A DNA stretch of 64,000 nt from NCBI GenBank assembly GCA_012744475.1, contig JAAYBV010000056.1:1-64000 (forward strand), written 5' to 3'. The position numbers were made by a program, and so were the translations under genes. Source of the stretch: Phycisphaerae bacterium. GTDB lineage: Bacteria > Planctomycetota > Phycisphaerae > Sedimentisphaerales > Anaerobacaceae. Within the stretch, counting starts at the first letter, position 1. Every line of letters starts with the position of its first letter. Below are positions 1-7,043 of this stretch, piece after piece. Under the pieces are notes generated by a model, which saw only the letters and a program-made list of their open reading frames with translations, was not told the origin of the DNA and made no database searches.

Positions 1-124
1 GGGGATGGATCGCCTCGCAGAGGCCTTTCCGTACGGATGCGCCACTCCCATTCGCCATCCCCAAAGCTCCGTTGCACTACGCTTTGAGGCTGCCACCCAC
101 ATGCCACGATATTTTCACACACAC

Positions 125-144
125 GTGACGCCGCCAAGCGTCAC
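125..144 (-). terminator. hairpin downstream of rfbB
   Basis: A perfect 7-bp inverted repeat (GTGACGC / GCGTCAC) with a 6-nt loop lies about 75 bp past the rfbB stop. It could end the rhamnose operon transcript. No T-run follows on the minus strand, so intrinsic termination is doubtful. Confidence 0.3.
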
Positions 145-220
145 AGCTTGCATTGAGGGTGCGGGACGTTTCCCTCTCCCTGGAGAGTATGCCCTTGCGG
201 GCACACTACGAACAGGAACC

Positions 221-1234
221 TCAGCGGTTGGCGTACATGGTGCGGTAGTAGTTCTGGTAGTCGCCGGAGACGACGTGGGACAGCCACTGTCCGTTGGCCA
301 GGTACCAGTCAATGGTTCGGGCGATGCCTTCTTCAAACGTCACGGAGGGCTTCCAGCCCAGGTCGCGCATGATCTTGCCGGCGTCGATGGCGTAGCGGCG
401 GTCGTGGCCGGGCCGATCCTTGACGTGCTTGATCAGCGTCTCGGGCTTGCCCACGTGCTGGAGGATGAGCCGGATCACTTCGAGGTTGGGCTTCTCGTTG
501 CAGCCCCCGACGTTGTAGACCTCTCCCGGCCGCGCGTTCTGTAGCACGCACCAGATCGCCGTGCAGTGGTCGTAGACGTAAAGCCAGTCGCGGACGTAGA
601 GGCCATCCCCGTAGACGGGAAGCTCCTTGTCGTGGATCGCGTTGTTGATCATCAGCGGGATCAGCTTCTCGGGGAACTGGTAAGGCCCATAGTTGTTCGA
701 GCAGCGCGTGATGTTGTACGGCAGACCCCAGGTGTGCCCGAACGCCTGCACAAAATGGTCAGCGGAGGCCTTGCTGGCCGAATAGGGCGAGTTCGGGCTC
801 AGCGGCGTGCGCTCGGTGAACATCCCTTCGGACCCGAGCGAGCCATAGACCTCGTCGGTGGAAACCTGGAGGAAGCGCGAGATCTTCTTGTCGCGGGCGG
901 CCTCCAGCAGCGTCAGCGTGCCGCCGACGTTCGTGTCGATGAAGATCTTCGGCCCGGTGATCGAGCGGTCGACGTGGCTCTCAGCCGCGAAGTTGACGAT
1001 GGCGTCGATCCGGTGTTCGTCGAGCAGCCGCGTGACGAGCGGACCGTCGCAGATGTCTCCGTGGACGAACCGGTGATTCCCGTGCGACATGAATTCCGTG
1101 AGGTTTTCGAGATTGCCGGCGTACGTCAGCTTGTCGAGATTGACCACGAGGCAGTCGGGGTGCTCCGACAGGACCATGCGAACGAAGTTGCTGCCGATGA
1201 ACCCGGCTCCGCCGGTGACCAGGAGTCTTCTCAT
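221..1234 (-). CDS. rfbB: dTDP-glucose 4,6-dehydratase
   Basis: It converts dTDP-glucose to dTDP-4-keto-6-deoxyglucose, the second step of dTDP-L-rhamnose synthesis, in the cytoplasm. The 337-residue protein has the N-terminal NAD-binding glycine motif GGAGFIG, the family motif STDEVYG, and the catalytic YSASK with Tyr151 and Lys155. These are full-length short-chain dehydrogenase features of the RmlB type. The ATG at 1234 is chosen because it overlaps the rfbD stop in an ATGA arrangement and places the Rossmann motif at the N-terminus; an upstream in-frame extension adds unrelated residues. It is the last gene of rfbA-rfbD-rfbB, and the overlap implies translational coupling. Confidence 0.95.
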   Translation of the reverse strand: MRRLLVTGGAGFIGSNFVRMVLSEHPDCLVVNLDKLTYAGNLENLTEFMSHGNHRFVHGDICDGPLVTRLLDEHRIDAIVNFAAESHVDRSITGPKIFIDTNVGGTLTLLEAARDKKISRFLQVSTDEVYGSLGSEGMFTERTPLSPNSPYSASKASADHFVQAFGHTWGLPYNITRCSNNYGPYQFPEKLIPLMINNAIHDKELPVYGDGLYVRDWLYVYDHCTAIWCVLQNARPGEVYNVGGCNEKPNLEVIRLILQHVGKPETLIKHVKDRPGHDRRYAIDAGKIMRDLGWKPSVTFEEGIARTIDWYLANGQWLSHVVSGDYQNYYRTMYANR

Positions 1235-2094
1235 AGCTGCCTCAGGAAACGTTCGAGCCCCTGCTGCCACGGCTCGAGGGGGGCTTTCAGCAGGGCCTGG
1301 ATCTTGCTGCAATCAAAGCGGCTGTTCAAGGGCCGGTCGGCGGGCGCGGAGTACTCGCGGCTGCAACATGGACGCAGGTCCACATCCAGGCCGAGCCGTT
1401 CGAAAACGAACTGAGTCATTCCGAACCGGCTGACGTATCCGGCGCTGGCCAGGTGGAAGGTCCCCTGGGCCCTTTGTCCCAGCAGTTCGCAAACCGCCTG
1501 CGCCACCAGCGTCGTTGGCGTGGGCGATCCAATCTGGTCTTCGACGACAACGAGCGGCAGGCCCGTCTTGGCGCGTTCAATCGTCTTGGTCACGAAGTTG
1601 CTGCCGTACGCGCCATAGGTCCACTCCAGCCGGACCAGGCAATAGGAGCAGCCGCTGCGGGCAAGCAATTCTTCTCCGCCCAGCTTGCTCCGGCCGTATT
1701 CGTTGATCGGGTTGGGACTGTCCGTTTCCTGGTAGGGACGCTCCAGCGTCCCGTCGAAAACGAAATCCGTGCTGAAATGAAGGACCCACTTGCCAAGCCG
1801 CGCCGCCAGTTCGCCGAGGCAGCCGACGGCCTGAGCGTTTACACGGTGCGCCAGCTCGGCGTGGGTCTCGGCGCCGTCAACGTCCGTGTACGCAGCACAG
1901 TTGATCACGGCGTCCGAAGTCTCGACCACGTTCCGCACGTGCTCCGTGTCGGTGATGTTGAATTCGGGCAGATCATAGCTGTGGACGTCAAACCCTCTGG
2001 CGGCACACGCGGCCACCAGATCGGTCCCGAGCATTCCCTTGCCTCCGAGAACCGCCACCACAGGCTTACGGACGTGCCCGACCTCACGTGTCAC
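1231..2094 (-). CDS. rfbD: dTDP-4-dehydrorhamnose reductase
   Basis: It reduces dTDP-4-keto-L-rhamnose to dTDP-L-rhamnose with NAD(P)H, the last step of the pathway. The 287-residue protein has the N-terminal nucleotide-binding motif GGKGMLGTDL, the NCAAYTDVDGAE segment and the STDFVFDG catalytic region typical of RmlD. The start is taken as the GTG at 2094, which overlaps the rfbA stop as GTGA. A longer reading would run 72 bp into rfbA with unrelated residues. Both junctions of this gene are 4-base overlaps, so the three enzymes are probably made in a fixed ratio. The epimerase rfbC, needed between RfbB and RfbD, is not in the window. Confidence 0.94.
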   Translation of the reverse strand: MTREVGHVRKPVVAVLGGKGMLGTDLVAACAARGFDVHSYDLPEFNITDTEHVRNVVETSDAVINCAAYTDVDGAETHAELAHRVNAQAVGCLGELAARLGKWVLHFSTDFVFDGTLERPYQETDSPNPINEYGRSKLGGEELLARSGCSYCLVRLEWTYGAYGSNFVTKTIERAKTGLPLVVVEDQIGSPTPTTLVAQAVCELLGQRAQGTFHLASAGYVSRFGMTQFVFERLGLDVDLRPCCSREYSAPADRPLNSRFDCSKIQALLKAPLEPWQQGLERFLRQL

Positions 2095-2816
2095 TTTGGC
2101 GGCTCCTTCTGCACCAGATCGTTGGCCTTGGCGAGCGACTCGAACGTACCGGCGTCGGTCCACCATCCCTCCAGAACGTCGTAGCCCAGTTGTCCGCTGC
2201 GCACATACGCGTTGTTGACGTCGGTGATCTCCAGCTCTCCCCGAGCCGACGGCTTCAGCGTTCGGATGATGTCGAAGACAGCCGAATCATAAAAATACAC
2301 CCCGATGATCGCATGGTTGGACTTGGGGGCCTTGGGCTTCTCTTCGATCCCCACGACCCTGCCGTCGCGAATCTCCGCCACGCCGAACCGCTCGGGGTCA
2401 GGCACCCGTTTGAGCAGCAGGCGGGCCCCCCGGCCCTGCTCGACAAACCGTCCCGCGTACGCCGCCAGGTCCGCCTGGAAGACGTTGTCCCCAAGGATCA
2501 CCGCCACCGAATCGCCGTTGGCGAAGTTCTCCGCCAGCCCCAGAGCCTGGGCGATCCCGCCGGCCTCATCCTGGACCTTGTACGTGAAGCGACAATGGAA
2601 CTCCCGTCCCGAGCCCAGCAACCCGACGACGTCCCCCATGTGCTCGACACCGGTGACGATCAGGACTTCTTCGATTCCGATGCCGGTGAGCTTCTCGATG
2701 GGGTAGTAGATCATGGGCTTGTGCCCTATGGGCAGCAGGTGCTTGTTCGTGACCTTCGTTAAGGGTCGCAGGCGCGACCCCGTTCCTCCGGCAAGCACGA
2801 CACCTCGTAGGCTCAT
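2091..2816 (-). CDS. rfbA: glucose-1-phosphate thymidylyltransferase (short form)
   Basis: It makes dTDP-glucose from glucose-1-phosphate and dTTP, the entry step to dTDP-rhamnose. The N-terminus carries the nucleotidyltransferase signature GGTGSRLRPLT, followed by the K-P-M-I-Y-Y-P segment and the GDN metal-binding motif (ILGDNVF). At 241 residues it is shorter than classical RmlA (about 290), as in the short branch of this family. The start ATG at 2816 follows a GAGGACA ribosome-binding site; upstream in-frame residues look non-coding. It is the first gene of the minus-strand rhamnose operon and is divergent from tRNA-Lys. A related sugar nucleotidyltransferase is possible, but the neighbours strongly favour dTDP-glucose. 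Confidence 0.9.
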   Translation of the reverse strand: MSLRGVVLAGGTGSRLRPLTKVTNKHLLPIGHKPMIYYPIEKLTGIGIEEVLIVTGVEHMGDVVGLLGSGREFHCRFTYKVQDEAGGIAQALGLAENFANGDSVAVILGDNVFQADLAAYAGRFVEQGRGARLLLKRVPDPERFGVAEIRDGRVVGIEEKPKAPKSNHAIIGVYFYDSAVFDIIRTLKPSARGELEITDVNNAYVRSGQLGYDVLEGWWTDAGTFESLAKANDLVQKEPPK

Positions 2817-2904
2817 CGTTGTGTCCTCAACAACATGACCAGGCTCCTGGCATGTTTGCGGCACGGTACCACCCGGCTGCCGCATCCCTTGTTATCGAAA
2901 GTGT

Positions 2905-2934
2905 TTGACAGTTCCTTCGAAAAGAGGCTATATT
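2905..2934 (+). promoter_or_regulatory. sigma70-type promoter of tRNA-Lys
   Basis: A perfect -35 box TTGACA (2905-2910) is followed after 18 nt by a TATATT -10 box (2929-2934, one mismatch). The predicted start near 2941 lies about 14 nt before the mature tRNA, as expected for a stable RNA promoter. Confidence 0.75.
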
Positions 2935-2954
2935 ACCACGACTTAGACGAACAT

Positions 2955-3027
2955 GGGAGTGTAGCTCAGTCGGCAGAGCAACGCACTTTTAATGCGTAGG
3001 TCCTGGGTTCGAGTCCCAGCACTCTCA
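2955..3027 (+). tRNA. tRNA-Lys (anticodon TTT)
   Basis: The 73-nt sequence folds as a standard cloverleaf. The 7-bp acceptor stem is GGGAGTG/CACTCTC with one G-T pair. The 5-bp anticodon stem is ACGCA/TGCGT with loop CTTTTAA, giving anticodon TTT at 2988-2990. The T stem is CTGGG/CCCAG with TTCGAGT in the loop. The discriminator base is A, and CCA is not encoded. Confidence 0.95.
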
Positions 3028-3596
3028 TTGGTCCGGTCTCGCCAACCACACTCATCTGTATCGTTTCGCCTTCACCTCCAATGCCCTGGTTTCGACCTCG
3101 GCTGCGAGCGAGCTCCGAAATGCAGAGCCGATCGCTTTCATAAAACATCGGTTGGATCAACCCATAACTTGAGACTCGGCTAAATGTCTACAAAAGCGAC
3201 ACTTACACGATGCATGCGCTCGGCCGACTCTGTCGCGGCCGGTGCGCTCGGCGCCAGGCGGTTGGGCAGTCTCCCGGAAGGAGACCGGCCGAAGGTGGAC
3301 GCATCGCGGCGTGTGTCGCACGTCCGAAAAAACACTTCCTCGGACGGAGAAATGGGGACTTTTCCATTGCTTTCCGGCTGACCGTCGGTATAGTCGATGC
3401 GGATTAATGGCTGTCTCAGGAGGAGGTCACAGCGCACGCCGCGTCACTCATCTGCGCCGTGCGGCAAGCCTCTATGCATCACGATTCCAAAAGACAAAGT
3501 CCGGAAAAAGACGCGCCCGCGTCGGCCGTCTCGTTCCGGGCGACTCTTCGTACGAGTTTAGGTTTTGTCCAAGGCCACGGACAGGAGGGTATGACC
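3028..3596. other. intergenic region between tRNA-Lys and the secreted heptad protein
   Basis: No convincing gene is seen in these 569 bp. A 7-bp inverted repeat (CGTCCGA 3321-3327, TCGGACG 3340-3346) and a 6-bp one (GTCTCC/GGAGAC) are present. A possible promoter for the downstream gene is TTGCTT (3367-3372) with TATAGT (3389-3394) at 16-nt spacing, which would leave a leader of about 200 nt. An AGGAGGAGG run near 3418 has no start codon at a suitable distance. No known riboswitch could be matched by eye. Confidence 0.5.
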
Positions 3597-6500
3597 ATGA
3601 GAGGGTCGACAGAATCTCGTTCGCTCGGGGCGGTTCTGCCCGTCATCTTCGTCGTGATCGCCGCACTGGCGTCGTCGGGCTTCGCCCAATCGATGGACGA
3701 TTGCGGCTGGCAGGATGGTTCGTTCCACAGGATGCACTGGCCGCAACTGCCGAATCTGACAGCAACCGGCAGCGCCGTGAGCCTCACGGGCGCGACTGTG
3801 GCTGACGATTTCCTCTGCACCGCCACCGGCCCGATCCGAGGCATTCACCTTTGGGCCTCGTTCCGCAGCGACGACCTGCCCAAGGAAGGGGCGGACAGCC
3901 TGACGATCAGGCTGAACCTCTATGCGGGCGTTCCCGCCGAGGGCCCCAAGTGGGGCCAGCCGGGCGAACTGCTCTGGACCAGAACCTTCTCGCCGGGCCG
4001 GTACACCGTCCAGGCCGTTCACAATGGGCCGCAGGATTGGCACGACCCGACAACGCAAGCGTACACTTGGGCCGATCACCGGCAGACCTATCAGTACGAC
4101 TTCTCCGTGCAGGATGACCCGTTTATGCAGCAGGAGGGAAACACGTACTGGCTGGCCGTCGGCGTCGTCGAATCGGACACCAACTGTGCCCTTGGATGGA
4201 AGACCACCTCGCGCCGATGGCAGTGGAGCGACAGCGCGGTCTGCCTGACGCAGAGCCAGTGGAGCTGGATACCTGTGGGTTACCCGGACGGACACGAGGA
4301 TGCCGACGCTCCCATAGGGCTGGCTTTCGTCATCACCGGCGGGGATGACACCGCGCCGGAATATGACCTCGGCGACGCGCCGGACAGCACCGGCAACTTC
4401 CCGGCGGTGAAGGTGCCCGCGTACCCATGCGGCGTCGCAGGCAGCTTTCCGACAGTGTACCAGGCCGGCAGTCCGCCCTATGGTCCCCTCCACCGGCAGC
4501 CCCGTGACGCGTTCTATCTCGGCACACGCGTCAGCCTCGAAAGCGAGGCCGACCTCGGCCCGGACGAAGACGGGCTCAACAATCTCGATCCGCCGTCCGA
4601 CGCGTCCAATCGCGACGGGGGTGACGACGGCCTTGGCCTGCCCGCGGTGATGCCGCATCTTGGGCAGACAACTTTGACGTATACCCTGACGAGGACGAGC
4701 CATCTGGCCCGGGCAATCTACGTCAATGTCTGGTGCGACTGGAATCGCGACGGGGACTGGAACGATATGATCCTCGCGACGGACGGCACATGGATCGCGG
4801 AATGGGTCGTCCAGGACCACCAGCCGAACGTGTCCGAGCTGGGGACCTTCACGTTTACGACCCCGTCCTTCACATGTTGGCATCCTATTGCCGACAACGG
4901 AGATCCGATCTGGGTGCGGATCACCGCTTCCGAGCAAAGCTGGCAAGACGCCATCGCCGCTCCGAGGGTGGGCGGCGCGGGCCCCGCCGTCGGCTACCAG
5001 CATGGCGAGACCGAAGACTACTACCTGCGGCCGCTCCACGAGCCGATCGCCGTGCAGTGCGACTGGGGTGATGCCCCCACGGGATATCCGACGCTCTCGG
5101 CCCACAACGGCGCTCGTCACATCGCCGCCGGGCCGTGGCTGGGAGACGAACAGGATGCACCCGACACGGAAGACGACGGACGTCCTGACACCGGCGCTCT
5201 CGGAGACGATAACACCGGCGAAAACGACGAAGACGGCGTGGCGATCCCGCCTTTGATTCAGGGGCTGGACGCCTCGATCACCGTCCAGGTCAATGGGGGC
5301 GGTGGCATCGTTCAAGGCTGGATCGACTTCGATGCGGACGGGATCTGGCAGGCCGACGAGAAGGTCTGCGATGCGTTCCTGCCGGATGGTGTCCACATCC
5401 TGTGTCTGGACGTCCCCGAGGATGCAACGGTCGGACAGACCTTTGCGAGATTCCGCATCAGCAACTCCGGCGATCTTGATCCTCAAGGCCCCGCAGCCAC
5501 GGGAGAGGTCGAGGATCATCAGGTCTGGATCGAGGCGATGCCCTCCAACGTGAAGTGGTGTCAGCAACCCGATCTGACGCCGCAGGGCATCGGCCTTCGC
5601 GTTGATGGGGACCAGGAATCGCCCCGTGCACTGGCGGATGATTTCAGATGCACCAGCCGCGACCGGCTGACCCACATCCGCCTCTGGGGCTCCTGGAAGA
5701 ACGATCAGAAAGGCCGGATCGATCTGGTTCGTCTTCGTATTCACGCCGATGATCCGGCCGGACCCGAGGGCGCCGACAGAACGAACGCGTTCAGCAAACC
5801 TCGTCCGGAGATTCTGTGGGACAAGCAGTTCGGCCCCGGCGCGTACCAGGAGAGCCTCTATCACGTAACGACCCTCGGCAGCCGGTGGTGGTGGGACCCC
5901 GCCTCCGGCCAGGCGATCTGTGACGACCACACCCAGGTCTGGCAGCTCGACTTCGCGATCGATCCCGAGGAGGCTTTCCTCCAGGAGGGGTCCGAGCAGG
6001 CCCCTTGCGTCTACTGGCTGTCGGTCGAAGTACAGACCATAGGCGGCCAGTTTGGCTGGACGACGCGCCGCTGGCCCGACCACTCTATGGACGACGCCGT
6101 GTCGGACCTCGGCAGCAAGCTGCCGCGGCCCTGGCAGGAGCTGCAATATCCCAAGGGGCATCCGTACTACGACTGCCGGCAGAACTCCGTCGACCTGGCC
6201 TTCTGTCTGATGTACTCGGCGGGCGGCTCCGGCGAGCCGGTCACTTCGCGTCCGGCGACCGTGACCTACTGTCCGGCCATCGAGACGATGTGCCCGGCAA
6301 CGGAGACGAAGTGCCCCGGCACGGCGACAAGGTGCCCCGCCGTGGCGACCCAGTGTCCAGTGACGGAGACGCAGTGCCCGCCGATGCCCACGCGATGTCC
6401 GGCGGTAGCGACCGAGTGTCCGGCGAACATCACGCAGTGCCCCACGATGGAGACGATGTGCCCCTCGACAGAGACGAAATGCCCGATCGCGATAACCCAG

Positions 6501-6872
6501 TGTCCGGCCAGCGCGACCAAGTGCCCCGCCACGGCTACGGAATGTCAGGTATTCCCGACAACGTGTCCGGCGGTCGAGACGCAATGCCCGGTGGCGGTAA
6601 CAAGCTGTCCGGCATCGGTGACGCAATGCCCGGCCGCAGAAACTCGATGCCCCGCATCCGCAACCACCTGCCCGGTGATCAGCACATCGTGTCCGGCGTC
6701 CGAGACGATGTGCCCGGCGACTCTGACCCATTGCCCGCCCACGAACACGTCGTGTTCGGCTATTAACGTCGCGGCTGAGGATGGCGCTGTGCGGCGTCCA
6801 ATGACGCAGACCTGCCCGGCCGTAGAGGCGGAGTGTCTCAGCGTCGCGGATTACCTGGCGACGGCGCGGTAG
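3597..6872 (+). CDS. large secreted GEVED-domain protein with C-terminal Cys-Pro heptad repeats
   Basis: A 1,091-residue exported protein of unknown function. Residues 1-30 form a signal peptide (hydrophobic core, then GFAQ). Two related domains beginning with an ADDF-C-T pattern and IHLWAS or IRLWGS strands lie at about 31-245 and 650-880. They resemble a planctomycete extracellular domain of unknown function. Between them are two GEVED-type acidic domains ending in GETEDYY and GEVEDHQ. Residues 892-1052 are 23 tandem CPxxxTx units (described separately), and a short tail follows. The start at 3597 is chosen over the ATG at 3591 because AGGAGGG lies 7 nt upstream of it. GEVED domains are common on bacterial surface proteins, so a cell-surface or matrix role is inferred. 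Confidence 0.8.
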   Translation: MRGSTESRSLGAVLPVIFVVIAALASSGFAQSMDDCGWQDGSFHRMHWPQLPNLTATGSAVSLTGATVADDFLCTATGPIRGIHLWASFRSDDLPKEGADSLTIRLNLYAGVPAEGPKWGQPGELLWTRTFSPGRYTVQAVHNGPQDWHDPTTQAYTWADHRQTYQYDFSVQDDPFMQQEGNTYWLAVGVVESDTNCALGWKTTSRRWQWSDSAVCLTQSQWSWIPVGYPDGHEDADAPIGLAFVITGGDDTAPEYDLGDAPDSTGNFPAVKVPAYPCGVAGSFPTVYQAGSPPYGPLHRQPRDAFYLGTRVSLESEADLGPDEDGLNNLDPPSDASNRDGGDDGLGLPAVMPHLGQTTLTYTLTRTSHLARAIYVNVWCDWNRDGDWNDMILATDGTWIAEWVVQDHQPNVSELGTFTFTTPSFTCWHPIADNGDPIWVRITASEQSWQDAIAAPRVGGAGPAVGYQHGETEDYYLRPLHEPIAVQCDWGDAPTGYPTLSAHNGARHIAAGPWLGDEQDAPDTEDDGRPDTGALGDDNTGENDEDGVAIPPLIQGLDASITVQVNGGGGIVQGWIDFDADGIWQADEKVCDAFLPDGVHILCLDVPEDATVGQTFARFRISNSGDLDPQGPAATGEVEDHQVWIEAMPSNVKWCQQPDLTPQGIGLRVDGDQESPRALADDFRCTSRDRLTHIRLWGSWKNDQKGRIDLVRLRIHADDPAGPEGADRTNAFSKPRPEILWDKQFGPGAYQESLYHVTTLGSRWWWDPASGQAICDDHTQVWQLDFAIDPEEAFLQEGSEQAPCVYWLSVEVQTIGGQFGWTTRRWPDHSMDDAVSDLGSKLPRPWQELQYPKGHPYYDCRQNSVDLAFCLMYSAGGSGEPVTSRPATVTYCPAIETMCPATETKCPGTATRCPAVATQCPVTETQCPPMPTRCPAVATECPANITQCPTMETMCPSTETKCPIAITQCPASATKCPATATECQVFPTTCPAVETQCPVAVTSCPASVTQCPAAETRCPASATTCPVISTSCPASETMCPATLTHCPPTNTSCSAINVAAEDGAVRRPMTQTCPAVEAECLSVADYLATAR
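6270..6752 (+). repeat. 23 tandem 21-bp units encoding CPxxxTx
   Basis: Twenty-three consecutive in-frame 21-bp units each encode seven residues with Cys first, Pro second (22 of 23; one unit has Gln) and Thr sixth. Typical units are CPATETK, CPAVATQ and CPASVTQ. A 24th Cys at 6753 starts a degenerate unit. The phase is unbroken over 483 bp, while positions 3-5 and 7 vary freely, which indicates selection on the Cys/Pro/Thr pattern and not recent DNA duplication. Confidence 0.95.
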
Positions 6873-7043
6873 CAGGTCGCACTGGCAATATTGTATTGAC
6901 GGTCAGTCAGGCAGGGTTGCTGCAGAGCAACGCAAGCATCTGGGGCGACGATGAGGACGCCGCGGTGTCTCTCTATCGGTCCGGGCGACACAGGCAGGTC
7001 TTTTCGCATTGCCCGGCGTTGAGAACATGAGGATAATCCACGC

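Noticed and set aside
3028-3596. Riboswitch (cyclic-di-GMP or cobalamin) in the leader before the secreted protein
   Set aside because: Only short hairpins were found; none of the invariant core elements could be matched.
6266-6532. Minus-strand frame with repeated AGH-type heptads
   Set aside because: It is the complement of the 21-bp repeats encoding CPxxxTx; only the plus frame joins a secreted protein.
3558-6731. 1,057-codon open frame antisense to the secreted heptad protein
   Set aside because: It mirrors a GC-rich gene, has Arg/Gly-rich composition without domains, and the plus-strand protein has a signal peptide, recognised domains and a ribosome-binding site.
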